The notes: generated from the letters alone by a model not told the origin. Counted from the stretch's first letter, positions 21,714 through 33,304 are shown. The stretch: DNA of 64,000 nt from Spodoptera frugiperda (GCF_023101765.2 NC_064238.1:1238001-1302000); one strand, 5' to 3'. Numbers and translations: made by a program.

Positions 21714-22170
21714 GCTATAAATGAAGTTTTGTAGACATGGTCTGTACTTTTTTACTTTATAATGAATGTGTTTTAGTTCAAAATCCAACAATACAATGGA
21801 AACCTAATTAGTTACATCAATTCTTACTATCACATCAGTTCGTTGAAACTCATGATTTTACAGGAATACATGTTCCAGTATTAAGTTAATTAGGTAATTC
21901 AAGCCAATAAACTTTATCCATGGCATGGGAGAAAGCAATGTTCTTCAAAACTTTCAATCTGCGGTTCTGATATTATGTTATAAGTTTCCAAACTTGGCAT
22001 TGTTCATAACTCTTTGGTATCAGGTAAAAAGCGAAAATATTTTCATCATGTTCATAGTTTGATATGTTCAGTGAAACTTGTATTAGGGTTGTGTAATTAA
22101 TTGTGAGCAATACCGACATTCTGATTACCAGGTTGGTTAAATGCTTGACTTTTGGATTTACAACAACAAT
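21714..22170. other. unique AT-rich sequence
   Basis: No feature recognised. A minus 95-codon frame (21973-22260) overlaps the next SINE and has no family resemblance. Confidence 0.45.
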
Positions 22171-22414
22171 GACACGCCTTAATTTTATCCCCGAAGGAAA
22201 AGGCAGAGGTACACATAACGGCACGTAATGCCTATGCAATGTACACCTACTTTTCACCATTTGTGGTAAAGTCTCATGTAAGATGGGGTGAACTGTGCTG
22301 GGCTGTGCCGCCCAAAAAAAAACTCAGTAATTGTTTGACCGACCCGGAAACCGAACCCGAAACGCCTTGTCCAGCAATTGCGCTTGCGACCACGCAACCA
22401 ACGAGGCAGTAGTC
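22171..22414 (-). repeat. SINE-2, near full length, reversed
   Basis: 'gacacgccttaattttatcc', 'aaggcagaggtacacataac', 'ggcacgtaatgcctatgcaa', 'cttttcaccatttgtggtaa', then 'gaccgacccggaaaccgaac' and 'ccacgcaaccaacgaggcag'. The tRNA-like head is complete ('gactactgcctcgttgg' on the sense strand). The B box is altered (GTTCGGTTTCC). Confidence 0.85.
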
Positions 22415-22555
22415 TGACGTTACACAATCGAAATAATAGCCTCCTTTATCATGTGACATGCGTAAATTGATTCTAGATACAATCATAAAAAAGCACAACC
22501 CCTAAAACCCTAGCAATCAAAAAAGCACTAAACATCAGCTATCACACAATCGTAC

Positions 22556-22600
22556 TCCAAACCGGAGTGACACTGGGTCCTTTTAAAAAACGCCGTGAAA
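22556..22600 (+). repeat. SINE-3 scrap, very diverged
   Basis: 'ccaaaccggagtgacactgg' then 'aaaaacgccgtgaaaacg' resembles the 5' part of SINE-3 ('gaccggagtgatacc', 'aaaaccgacgtgaaacaacg'). Weak. Confidence 0.35.
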
Positions 22601-23005
22601 ACGTTTAGCTTTACGCAGAAACGCAACTTTACGATACTATACATCAAGGGTTGCGGCCATTAGCGGGATTCAGAGTACACCGTCCATATTCTACGTGCTT
22701 GTAAAGAGCGTCACGTTGACTCGATTATCACGCTGTAACGCGATGTTTCCAATTCACCCCTAAATGCCGTTTAGAGGACGATTATTTTTTTGTTTTTGTA
22801 CTGTTTGGTATTTTGTTTATTTAGGACTTTGTGTATTAAATATAAACATGGTGTGGTTATTGTTCCCCAAAGAGGTTACAGAGATTATTGTTGCCATTGC
22901 AGTATGGAATATGCATGGGTATTTACCCATTTATGTATCACAGAGCTATCACAAACCCCATAGAATGCTATTAAAAATAACAAAGTAAAACTCACAATAT
23001 AACTA
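22601..23005. other. unique sequence, GC-richer to 22750
   Basis: 22630-22750 is somewhat GC-rich ('gggttgcggccattagcggg', 'gagcgtcacgttgactcg'). No repeat match or splice-bounded frame recognised. A 74-codon plus frame (22764-22988) starts just after it and has a hydrophobic N-terminus, which is not enough to call. Confidence 0.35.
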
Positions 23006-23293
23006 GACTGCCTCGATGGTCAAGTGGTCACAAGTGCAACTGCCTGGCAAGGGTTCTCGGATCGACCTCCGTAAAGTCCTCGAGCAAAGTTATTACTGTG
23101 CCTTTTTCAGTTTTTCGAAAATTTCACAGTAGTAGCACAGATACTAGAATCCTGCCCGGTATATGGCAATAGGCTCACCTATTACATGGGATTTATAAAC
23201 AGAAATTGTATAAAAGGGTGTACACTGTACAGTGGCATTACGTACCGTAATCTGCATCTCTGCCTACCACTTCGAGGATAAAAGGCGTGACGT
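23006..23293 (+). repeat. SINE-2, full length
   Basis: Reference copy. The tRNA-like head 'gactgcctcgatggtcaagt' to 'gggttctcggatcgacctcc' has a decayed B box. It continues 'tcagtttttcgaaaatttca', 'cctgcccggtatatggcaat', 'aggctcacctattacatggg', 'ggtgtacactgtacagtggc', 'attacgtaccgtaatctgca' and 'tctgcctaccacttcgagg', ending 'ataaaaggcgtgacg'. About 288 bp. It resembles the tRNA-derived SINEs reported from Helicoverpa (HaSE families), from memory. Confidence 0.9.
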
Positions 23294-23599
23294 ATAAACC
23301 AGATACCATAGAATGATCTCAAAACCTTATACATGATAATTGAAGTTGTATTTACAAATTGTGTAATTGGTTGCATTTTAATATTGATTCATGCGTGAGG
23401 AAAAATGAGTGTTCGATGTCGAGACGTGTTCAACTGGTTGAACAACTTTATTGAGTACGTGATGCAGTTACGCTGTACTGAAATTGAATATATTGGTATC
23501 TCTTAAACGTAAACATACAAATATTTCTTTTGTAATGTACTACTCTTGAATGTGTATTACTCTTGAATGTGAATAATGGGTTAGTAACCAAACACCCAT

Positions 23600-23724
23600 G
23601 CCATGCCTTTTTATCTCCAAAGAGGTAAGTAAAGGTGGTAATTTTGGCATGAAATGCTATTGTATAATATACACTCTGTTTTCACAATTTGTAATGGGGG
23701 TACCATGTAATAGGGGGTGACAAA
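23600..23724 (-). repeat. SINE-2 3' half, reversed
   Basis: 'ccatgcctttttatctccaa', 'gaggtaagtaaaggtgg', 'tggcatgaaatgctattgta', 'tttcacaatttgtaatgggg' and 'accatgtaatagggggtga'. Head missing. More diverged than the neighbouring copies. Confidence 0.75.
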
Positions 23725-26085
23725 CCTTTAGAAATAAAAGTTTAAATCACAATTAAAAATTAAATCGGCCTAAAATAACTGGTCCTTACCAACCTCGTCT
23801 TGCAACAAAAAACGTCCTTTCAAAACAATTACAGCAGAAACTGCGAACGCGAACAATCTAGAACAAAAAAAAACATTAATCCGTTTAAACAAAGCCAATC
23901 AGCTGATTATATAAAAGTGTTGGTCCTTTACCCCATTCACGATGACCGCAGAGGAATAGGAGAACTCGAAAACATAATACTGTACAAGGAAAATTACAGG
24001 AACAAAACATCCGAACTGTGAATAGAGGCTGTGGAGCGCAAAATTGATTGAATTTTAAACTTTTGCTAGCAACTCGTTGAGTCGGGCTGTGAAATAAGCG
24101 AACGTAGTTACATATTGTACTTTATTTAAATTGAAATACGTCACATTGTGGCATGGAAGTTAAATGTTGGATATTTATGAATGGGTATGTCAATTTTGGC
24201 TTTCTATTTCCAAGTTTCATTTGTGTTTTACTAACTGTTCTTAGAGAGTTCATAATGTTTGAAGTCTTAATAAGAATTGCAGTATGGCTGAAGAGCGTTT
24301 ATCATTACTCAGAAATTATACTAAAGAATTCTCTCAATCCATAGTGCTCTAAAACCATACCTGGTTTTGGCTGTTTCTGGTTCTGGCTGTTCATAAATTA
24401 TTACTTTATTATATTAATTTTCAATTCGCATCACATCTTCACAATGCATCCAACCTTACTTTGATCTTCCCCTCTCCTTTTATTCATCAACATTTAAATT
24501 CATTAGCTACTCCCTCGCTCAGTTATATGACTTTCATTATTTTGTTCTTATTCCATACTAAGATGCTCCCATTCTTGTTGTTACTGTGTGATGTAGTTCA
24601 TTAACAGTTTATTAGAGCGAGAAACATATTTTTAACATGATTTTGTAATGAAATAGCTGGTAATATTAAAAAACTGAAATGAAATCTTCGATTTGTCAAA
24701 AACAGAGATGGTATAAAATTCAGTTACATCATGATCAGCGAGAATATACCCACTATTGGATATTTGAATCAAAGTCTTTGGAAAAATCACTTAGAAAAAT
24801 AATACCTCTTAAGGTCTCTTAGTAACAGATACATTCTAGTTTTAAGACAAGTCTTTGGTATAGCGATTCAGTTCACAAAGGTAAATAGAAATTCACTCGG
24901 AAAAATACTCCTACGAGTCTTATAGTAACTGATATTAGTTTTAAGATTTACCCTACTAAGAAATACATGCAAAATCCACATATGCACATCTGTAGCTGTT
25001 TTCAAAGCCGCACTCTTAGACCTGTTGGCTTCCGCCACGAACAGTGGAGTTAATTACCTAACTCTCGCTTTGAAGCCCGATAGATAACTTGTAGTATGGA
25101 ATGTACTTTAAAATCTTAAATGTACTTGTTTAACTTTCACGATCCAACGTACGAGAACATAGAAACTTGGGAGAATTTTAAATAAGCAATCTGTAAGTAT
25201 ACGACGTACTTATGTTTACTGTTTAAGCATGTTTTATGTATCTAAGTAACGGTGTGTTTCTTCGTAAAGTTATGATTATACTGTTTGTGGGTGCGGTGTT
25301 CATAATGACGTCATAACTGAGAAGGTAGGGGTGTTCATTGTTTTCTTCTCGTGGTTTTTTGCTAAGAAGTTTATTCTTTATAAAATTTATATTTCTATGA
25401 GGTGAAGAATAGGTTTGTTTCTTAAACTATGCTTTATCAGGCTCAATTTAATAAAACATCCTTAAATATTTACTAACTTTATTAAAGGAAGTTTTCAATT
25501 TGTGGATGTCTCACCATAATATTATTATCCTTCCGCCGCATCTGCAAGTTTTCTTACAAGTCTTTTTTTCAAATCATGATCTCCCAAAAACACCGTTTTG
25601 AACCTTATGTCCTGTAAGAAAACAAAGCATAAATAAAATAATGTAAATTGAAAGTCCTAGTAAAAATCTACAACAGATTGAAACCACCACTTACATACAA
25701 ATGTACCTGGAAATGACACAACAAACTCTTAAGTAGAAAATCAGAAACAAGTAATTGAACTAAAAAGGAATGAACGAAACCGACTAACACTATCCATTAG
25801 CAGTGAAAGATCGGAATTGTCTTTGTTTCTTAGTCTTGCAGTTGCAAGACAAAGTACTTGCGAGCACAAATGGTGAATGATGGTACAGTCGTTAGCAAAA
25901 GTGATTTCGAGAAAGCTTCAGCGATTTAGTTTGCTGTCTATTATATTGTTAGTTGGTGACGTAAACGAAATCTGATTTAAGTTCTAATCTGAGTTTACGC
26001 GTTTCTATTCGGATTAGTAAGGGATTGAAGACTACGAGTAAGTATTTTTTTTAGGTTATATGAGGTTTTCTTTTTCATATTATTC
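23725..26085. other. unique AT-rich sequence
   Basis: No recognised repeat except a possible scrap of the 'catcatcagc' repeat near 24725-24780. A perfect TGACGTCA octamer is at 25306-25313. A 73-codon plus frame at 23800-24021 (ends ELENIILYKENYRNKTSEL) has no recognisable domain. Confidence 0.45.
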
Positions 26086-26298
26086 TTTTTTTAAACGTTG
26101 CTTCACATATCACATAGGATTTTCTCATGTCTCGTGAGTGCATTTACAAACATACAATTTCACATACACAATACACCCAGACCCGAAACAACAATTTGTG
26201 GATCACACAAAGAGTTGCTCCGTGCGCGAATCGAACCCGCTACACGTTTCGCGGCAGCCGGTTGCCCAGCCACCGCGCCAACCGTGCAGTCAGATATT
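26086..26298 (-). repeat. SINE-1, near full length, reversed
   Basis: T-run and 'aaacgttgcttcacatatca', 'cataggattttctcatgtct', 'gagtgcatttacaaacatac', 'gacccgaaacaacaatttgt', 'ggatcacacaaagagttgct', 'gaatcgaacccgctacacg' and 'ccaccgcgccaaccgtgcag'. The sense strand carries the B box GGGTTCGATTC. ATATTA lies just outside both ends and may be a target duplication. Two overlapping 66-68-codon frames are repeat-derived. Confidence 0.9.
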
Positions 26299-26563
26299 AG
26301 TTGAATGGAAGCTACATATATCTACCAATGACCCGTGACCTTCATCTGATCTTCTATTCATCTTGTGACGTTCTGCGTTCTTCTAGAAGTCGTTGAACAA
26401 TGAACATTTTATGTCTGACATGACAACATCGACGATGGAGGCAATTTTTTTCATTACTGAAAGGAAATTATTTTCATCACAAACATAACAAAGTATTCAT
26501 ACAAAAAGGGATAAAAGAATATCCATGAAATAATGTTTTGTAAATATAAAACTGTACAAATGA

Positions 26564-26719
26564 ACGCCACAGTCGCAGTTGGAGCAGACGTCCCCAGAGG
26601 AGCTGGATGCCGAAGAAATTATTCACAATTTGCCAACGTTACCGCGCGACCAATGGTTGAATGAATGGTTCTGTTTGACAAGGCCAAGATTTATTCGCTT
26701 TTGTCTACAACGAGTGTAA
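26564..26719 (+). CDS. coding-like segment (possible last exon or fossil), unproven
   Basis: A 51-codon frame without its own ATG runs from just after a TGA (26561-26563) to TAA (26717-26719). It reads QSQLEQTSPEELDAEEIIHN and later LPRDQWLNEWFCLTRPRFIR. Codons such as CAG, TCG, GAG, CTG and GCC in the first half stand out from the AT-rich surroundings, and I find no match to the repeats here. If an exon, the acceptor would be the CAG at about 26570-26572 or 26576-26578, but no pyrimidine tract precedes it. I do not recognise the protein. It could also be a fragment of an unseen transposon ORF. Confidence 0.2.
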   Translation, partial: TPQSQLEQTSPEELDAEEIIHNLPTLPRDQWLNEWFCLTRPRFIRFCLQRV

Positions 26720-27439
26720 ATTCTGGTTCACAATTGGAGTTTTATAGGTGTGTGGAGCGGAGTATGGGTAATCAGGATTTTTGTTCAAAATTGTAAGGTT
26801 TATGATTTCATATCTGCATCAAACTTTTTTATTTCTGTGATAATAATAAGTTTTGAAATATAAAAATGTAATGAGTGTCAGGTTGCACAATTGAATGGCT
26901 AAAAGATATAAAATTATGAATATATTTTTTTTCTAGGAACTACTCTTTTGTCAATAAATTATTTTATTTTGTTTAGTTTGAAGCTTCATGTTACAATATT
27001 TTCAAATATCCAATATAGAACAAAGAAACAAATTTTAAATCCCAGGGTTACGCATTTCATTATTTACTTGATACGTTATATGTCAAGTCGTACGTCATAC
27101 ATCTGTGAGATGTATAAAATTGCAACTGCATTTTCTATCCTTCATAGACATCTCACCTCAAGTGCCTCTCAACCTACGATCAAAACTTATAGTCTTGTAC
27201 GAGTACATTTCCACTACACAACGCACTGCCACCACATCTACTTCTGTCGGAAACCAATTAAAACTTCCCCTCATTTATCTAACGTCGACATCGTGCGTAG
27301 ATGTACAGTCGGCCAAGGTATTTGGTAGGCAGCTAAGAAAATAAACATTGATTCTTTAGAGAAAAAAATTGTAAAATTATTACTCAAAATTATTAAACGA
27401 TTTTTAAAGAAGTCTCACTCTTGTAGCTGTAATTAACCG
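26720..27439. other. unique AT-rich sequence
   Basis: Two overlapping frames at 26948-27328 (126 codons) and 27105-27344 have no domain, start signal or repeat match I can name. They lie in different frames of the same DNA, which argues against either being a gene. Confidence 0.4.
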
Positions 27440-27549
27440 CTGTACACAGAGTCATTTAATGGTTACTTAACCCAGCCCTTAGCAATTATATACAAAATCG
27501 TTACTAAGGAATAGTTTAAGTAATCATTCAATGTTTCTGAGGGCGGCAC
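27440..27549 (+). mobile_element. MITE-A, compact copy
   Basis: About 110 bp. The left 'acacagagtcatttaatggt' and 'tacttaacccagcccttagc' and the right 'agtttaagtaatcattcaat' and 'gtttctgagggcg' form an imperfect inverted repeat around 'aaaatcgttactaaggaata'. It has the same core as 11698-11794 and 38674-38896. No coding capacity. Confidence 0.75.
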
Positions 27550-28402
27550 TTAGTGGCTCTGTACTAACTCAATCTTTATTTTCTTACCTACACACCAAAT
27601 AAATTTGCTGATTGTACTCTTCACTAGTTTTTGCTAATCGTGAACACCATACAACTTTTAATTGCCAAGTGGTCACGTGTGAATTTATCTAAAGCGGTTT
27701 TGTCACCAAACAGCTCGGTTCACACATGAATTGTTTCAAATTGATACTGTAATTCGTTGGTGACGCAACATTGAAGTTGTTTTAATTCATTTTGTAGTTT
27801 GGTCCTTGCTTTAGTTAAAAGGTTGAATTAATTTTGTAGCACGGAATTGGATACGGTGTACAAAAGTTTCGAAATGTTCAGCTTGTCGAGAGGTTCTGTA
27901 CACAATGAGTATATTGCATTAAGCTTTACAAAGGCAAATTTGTTTCAAAAAAGCCACGTTTAGCTTTGGTCTTGAAGGACTTGGTGTTATTTCTGTTGGC
28001 TTTTACCCAACACAGTATTTTCCGAACTAAATTATTCTAGAACTTTGCAATAAATTGAGTTTGTTTTACCAAAATACAGTAAAAAAATGCGCAACCAAGT
28101 AACCTACCCACCTACCAACCCTATTGTATTTAATTAAAACTTATCACACGAATACAAAGCTAAAATACCAACAATACACGTTTTGCAATCAAAATATAAA
28201 AAAGTAATCAAAGCATCCAATCGTTCCATCTTCAATATTTACATTTAATATAATTGGATTTAAAATAATAGAACGCTAGCACACAACTGTTCAATTCTCT
28301 GATTACATTGTGAATTCATTTGATTATATTATACAACTTCGTATTATATAAAATGTTAATCGTTGATTAATAAAACGCTTTTATTTTATTATTGAATTGT
28401 TT
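27550..28402. other. unique AT-rich sequence
   Basis: No feature recognised. Confidence 0.45.
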
Positions 28403-28533
28403 TTTTATGGTATAAGCCGGTAAACGAGCAGATGGATCACCTGATGGTAAGCAATCGCCGCTGGCCATGGACACCCAAAACACCAGAGGCGTTATAAGGG
28501 CCTAATCGGGTTGGGGAATCGAGGAATGGGAAG
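28403..28533 (-). repeat. SINE-3 3' half, reversed
   Basis: T-run and 'atggtataagccggtaaacg', 'agcagatggatcacctgatg', 'gccatggacacccaaaacac' and 'cagaggcgttataagggcc', then part of the G-rich middle. The T-run on the plus strand marks the (A)n 3' end of the minus-sense element. Confidence 0.85.
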
Positions 28534-28822
28534 AAGTTTTAGTATCATGGTAATAGGAACAGAACTTATTTTTATATTTTCCTTGCTAAGATAGTTGAGT
28601 TTTATGCAGACCAAAACATACGTGGACAATAGACTCTTGAGAGTCGAGAACGACATTATGACGACAGGTTCACTTGCCTGGTTTATTTTAGGTAGATAAA
28701 ATACATCAAAATATGTCTTTTTTTTCTATATGTATATACTTCGATGACGACGATTCTGACGTTTCATTTAATACAGTTAGTCTAAGAGATGCATTTCAAT
28801 ATAGCTGTTGTGTTTGTAATGA

Positions 28823-29010
28823 TTTTCTGAAAATTGACGATTAAACTATCACAAGGATAATGAATGGGGTCTGGGTGTCATGTGTATGTGAACTTGATGT
28901 TTGTATACGCACCCTAGACGAAGGAGAAAACCTAATGTGGGGCAACGTATATTAAAGAAGAAAAAAAATTTTCTGAAAATTGACAATTAAACTATCAGCA
29001 AGGAATGAAT
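28823..29010 (+). repeat. SINE-1 tail flanked by ~43-bp direct repeats
   Basis: The core 28866-28968 is the 3' part of SINE-1 ('ggggtctgggtgtcatgtgt', 'acgcaccctagacgaagg', 'agaaaacctaatgtgggg', then A-rich). The flanks 28823-28865 and 28969-29010 both read 'ttttctgaaaattgac', then '(g/a)attaaactatca', then 'caagg ... aatgaat', differing at only a few positions. This is longer than a usual SINE target duplication. Confidence 0.8.
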
Positions 29011-29788
29011 CGAGCCGTTGCTGATGCCCCAGATTGATGAAGCGAAAGATTGGTATGTAAGACGTAGCAATTGGCGTTTCATTGTGTCTGCAACGAGCAT
29101 GCATGAAAAGACTCATGACTTTTGATGAAGCGATGGAGACAGGTGTGGTTATCTATGTATGTAAGTAAGCAAGGACATTAATTTACTGAAAACAAAACGA
29201 GAGAACTAAATTAATGACAACTATAAAAAAGTATACGTACCTTTAAGCCGGCAATACCCAATTTTTAAATCGGTTTAGACTTCCACTATTGCTTTGGATA
29301 GACTGAGTTTTAATCTAAAGTTGCTTTTTTCTAAGAATTACGTGGAAACAGAATTTTAGATAGGTTTCGAGTTTATGCAAAATTCCCTTTGTGCCAATGT
29401 AGTGACACACAAAGAGAATTTGAGCTAGTAAATGTTCACATGAACTAAATACTGTTGACTGCTCTCAGTCGGTTGGATTTTTTGTGGCCTTTGGTTATTT
29501 TTCTTTTTTTTAGTACAGTCCTTTAATCCGTTTGGATTATATGCTAGTCTTTTACATCTTTTTTTAGATATTAACATTTGTTTTGTATATGTTGTAGAGA
29601 ATAACACTGTGTTTACGGTTTATATTATACATAAAAAACCGGTTACAGAAATTGTGACTGATTTCATTTTTGTATAATTTTTTTGACAAAATCTTCTTTT
29701 ATTACATGTGTATTCAGTAATAACGTAAACTTTGCAACAACAATAGTATTTTAGGGAACAGAGAGTAAAGTTCCCTTAGGAGGTTCCA
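29011..29788. other. unique AT-rich sequence
   Basis: No repeat family or credible frame recognised. Confidence 0.45.
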
Positions 29789-29990
29789 AGGAGGATCCTC
29801 CGACCAGGCGAGGTAATGGTGCTTGGCGGGCTTTCTGCCCAACTATTGTTCGTGTGGATTTTCTATCCATGGTTATTCGCATGTAAACTTCATATGTGCG
29901 ATGTTTGATTTATGACGTCGTCCATTGATTTTCATGTCGATCATCTATGTGCGACTTCTGACATCTGTCACGTGTCATGTGTCGTTACAG
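29789..29990 (+). repeat. RPT-L copy 2
   Basis: Partner of 15151-15347, same orientation: 'ggatcctccgaccaggcgag', 'gcttggcgggctttctgccc', 'gcatgtaaacttcatatgtg' and 'gacttctgacatctgtcacg'. The TGACGTCA octamer of copy 1 is here TGACGTCG. Confidence 0.8.
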
Positions 29991-31477
29991 TATCATAAAT
30001 AGGTAAAATCTTTACATGAATACTGGTACCACAACTAGAGGTATACCTTAATATGTAAATATCCATCACCTGTCCAATATCTACACGAAACCTTAAAATG
30101 ACGCATATTCAATAAAATTAAGATTTCTAAATTTTGTACCCCGAATGTGTATTTTAGGTTGTTTCATTTTTAAAATTAGTTCACAAAAAACACTGTTATC
30201 TTTTTTAAAGATTCATTACGTTATGCCAAGTACATAATCATAAACATATTAACATTTTAATTTTGTTAACAAAAATAGTATTTAGTCCAAACATTGTTTA
30301 TAAAATACATAAATCACACACGAAATAAACAAAAACCATTTAAGTCATAAAATTCATCCTACTTGAACCATTTTACTTTTCACTTTGTTTGAATCATAGC
30401 GAGCATTTACGAAGAAATGTAACAGTATTTTGATATTCTTTTAAGACTTTTTTTGACTGAATAGGTTTACGCTATCTGAGGCCTAAGGCAATGTCGGTCC
30501 TATCGGCTTAAGCGGATTTGATGGATTCGCTTGTAAAGCCGAGATAAAATTAAAATGTCTGCTCAAAGCTCGCCAACTTATCGATATACCTGATATTCGA
30601 TATCCAGTTGTATTAACAGTGCGATGACCTTTACTGATATGTCTTTATCTGATTGATAGACAAAAGAAGAATAATTGGAAATAGATGTGAAATAAAAATA
30701 ATTACTTTAAGTTTTGTTGAATCCTCTTACCTAACGATACTCTTGCCTAAATTAATGTTTATATTCTTGATTGCAAGTTAAAATAATGTATACGACATTT
30801 TTATAGTTTATTAGAGGTGGCACATAATAATAGACAAAAGAATTTGTAAACAAACAACTCCGAATATTAAAGGCTGGTTCAATGTGGTAGAGAATAATAA
30901 ACAAAAAATTAGTTGTAGAAGACTTCAGCTGATTATAAAACAAACGTAAAAATTGGCTTAATTGCATGTTTAAACTCTAAACATATTCTTTTGCATATAT
31001 TCATAAAAACTCTGCATGAAATAGGATCACTTCATTATTCTGAATAAGGATCTGAAGTCTAACTGAATGACGTCATAAAAATAGAAAATGGATGACCAAT
31101 TATGGAAGTTATGACGTCACTATTTTTATGATCAAACATAAATATCCTTCTAACTTTTGCGATTGAACCAACTTTGTATTTTATACTTGTTGCAAGTTAT
31201 GTGATTTTGTGCTAACGGTGTTTGTGATGAAGTAAACCACTAAATTGTAGTGTTTACACTTTTCACATAATATAATTCATACAAGCATTATTTCAAATTT
31301 TAATTAAACTTAGAGAATTTTAATGTTGTTGTTGTTTAGTTGTGTATTATTTAGTAAATACTACACAAATATTTTTAGAAATAACTTAGTCTCACAGTCT
31401 ATTTATCGCTTCAATGTTATGACTACATAAAATAATATTTAGTTTCTTAGTCTTTACTTAGCAAATTAATAACAAAA
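29991..31477. other. unique AT-rich sequence with paired TGACGTCA sites
   Basis: Two perfect TGACGTCA octamers lie at 31068-31075 and 31112-31119. They are embedded in an inverted arrangement: left 'tgacgtcataaaaatag', right 'ctatttttatga'. A TATCGATA palindrome is near 30578. No gene recognised. Confidence 0.5.
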
Positions 31478-31553
31478 CCGTAGCAACCCTACTACAACTG
31501 CGTAGTACAAGAGCTACGAACTCGTAGCCGACAGGCTACGATTGCGTAGCAAT
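31478..31553. repeat. cluster of short CGTAGC hairpins
   Basis: The hexamer CGTAGC or its complement recurs in this 75-bp GC-rich island: 'ccgtagcaaccctactac', 'gagctacgaactcgtagcc' and 'ggctacgattgcgtagcaa'. GCTACGA-AC-TCGTAGC and GCTACG-ATT-GCGTAGC are perfect small stem-loops. Probably a remnant of a transposon end or another foldback element. Family not identified. Confidence 0.6.
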
Positions 31554-32154
31554 ACTTCTGCATGGATTATTTTAATGGAAATTATCTTAACTATTATTAT
31601 ATAACGATATTAAGACTTAAGTTATTTAAAAAAAGAAGACTTACTATGAACAAAATAACCCTTTTTCTAAGAAATCCTTTTAGATCTATAACTATGAATT
31701 ATACATTTAATAGGAACAAAAAGTAATTTCCAAAATTCTTACTTTCATTTTCTATAATAATATTCTTAGGCATGACGGATTGTTTCTAATACAGTAGTCA
31801 GGATTCACGAATGAATTGATAGAAATTTCAAGAAATCTTACCTATTTCAGGATAAAGTTAGCTGAAGTTTAAGTCTATTGATATTATAATTTCCTTCGTA
31901 ACTTTGAAACAGGATTTTGTGAAAGTACCCTTCAGATTGAGGATAATAATAATAATGAATTCAAAAATCAATGATCAAGTAATTTGATTTGAATTAGTTT
32001 TTTTTTGCCTTAATAGACTTTGTTGTCGGTTGGCTTCTGCCAATTATGTCACGCTGAACATTATTATGAGTACAAATAGCGAGAGAAAAGAGCTGAATGC
32101 ACATTATTGTAGAGTGAGCAGTATCAGCTACGTAGGTTTTATAACCAAGTTACT
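31554..32154. other. unique AT-rich sequence
   Basis: No feature recognised. Confidence 0.45.
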
Positions 32155-32331
32155 TTTTATGGTATATGATAACTGGTAAACGAGCAGACGGATTACTTGA
32201 TGGCAAGCAATCCCCGCCGCCTATCACCTGCATCACCAGAGGCGTTACAAGTGCGTTGCCGGCCTTTTTTGGGTTAGAAATTAGGAAGATTAGGAAAGCC
32301 CATTTGTGCCGAAGCATGACTCTCCCACACA
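32155..32331 (-). repeat. SINE-3 with internal deletion
   Basis: 'atggtatatgataactggta', 'aacgagcagacggattactt', 'cctgcatcaccagaggcgtt', 'gcgttgccggcctttttt' and then a jump from 'ttaggaagattaggaaag' straight to 'cccatttgtgccgaagcatg' and 'ctctcccacac'. Both ends are present but the middle (the 'gtaacctcactcac ... cgcaagcgtt' region) is lost. Frames of 70-73 codons on both strands are by-products. Confidence 0.85.
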
Positions 32332-33193
32332 CTGGAAAGAGAAAGTTAACTTCTAGAAAATGCAATTGCAAATATTAAACTGACTTATCCTCATAATCCA
32401 ATATTTTATTGTCAATATAAATAGACCGTTAATAATATAAATAAATCTGAACATTTCATGGTGCTAATATAAAGGCAACACGACGTCACGTAGTTCGCGG
32501 GACTTTTGTGACGTTTCCTCCCTTTATTAAATTCTGTCCACGTACTAAAATACTGAAGGTTTCATAAAAAATAAAAGTAACGGTATGATAGTAAAATATT
32601 GTATGAAATGGTCGAGCCGTTTTGTGCGTTTTAATGGGAGCTATGTTTGCTTTCGTTTTCTGTTATTTTTGAATTTTTTTTCTTCAAGGTTACGTATCGA
32701 AAAGGTTGAATGCTTTGCATTACTCTGTCAAACATAGCAACTTAATAAAGAACTGTTGTTTATGAATTGGTTTTTAAAGAGCTATTTATTATTTCTATGC
32801 CAATATACAGAACAATGCACAGTACAAAAAAGATACAGTTTTACTTTATTTTAAACATATAATATTTTAAACCAAAAAACAGCTTAAACATTATGAAATT
32901 TTGCTATAAGAATGAATCTCGACCCTAAGGACTTAGTAGTAAGTATATAAAATAGATAATCGGTTATACAAATTAAACCTATTTTTCTTAAATTTTGATT
33001 CTAGGAAAAGTACACGAACTAATTGTTTTTGTAGGTAGCATTTAATGACATAAATTTCCTTGAATTACAAATGAAACAATTGTTCCTGGTTCAATCTTTT
33101 TCTTTTTGATATGATGTCATGTAGGTATTGCTTAGAAAAATGTCTTAATAGTTCTTTTAATTGCCTACCAACTTATACATATGTATTTTTTAT
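32332..33193. other. unique AT-rich sequence
   Basis: A GC-richer patch at 32478-32525 contains 'cacgacgtcacgtagttcgc'. Nothing else recognised. Confidence 0.4.
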
Positions 33194-33304
33194 GACATCA
33201 CGCCTTTTATCCTCGAAGGGGTAGGCAGAGGTGCAGATTATGGCATATAATGCCAAACATTTCAGGATTTGGTGAGCCTATTACCATATACCGGGCACAT
33301 TTCC
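33194..33304 (-). repeat. SINE-2 3' part with internal deletion, reversed
   Basis: 'gacatcacgccttttatcct', 'cgaaggggtaggcagaggtg', 'cagattatggcatataatgc', then directly 'ggtgagcctattaccatata' and 'ccgggcacattt'. Head absent. Confidence 0.8.

Noticed and set aside
21447..21791. 114-codon minus-strand frame as a gene
   Set aside because: It lies almost entirely in SINE-2 and reads through its tRNA-like head.
26948..27344. Two overlapping frames of 126 and 79 codons as a gene
   Set aside because: They occupy different frames of the same DNA, show no domain, splice pattern or codon bias, and are within the length expected by chance.
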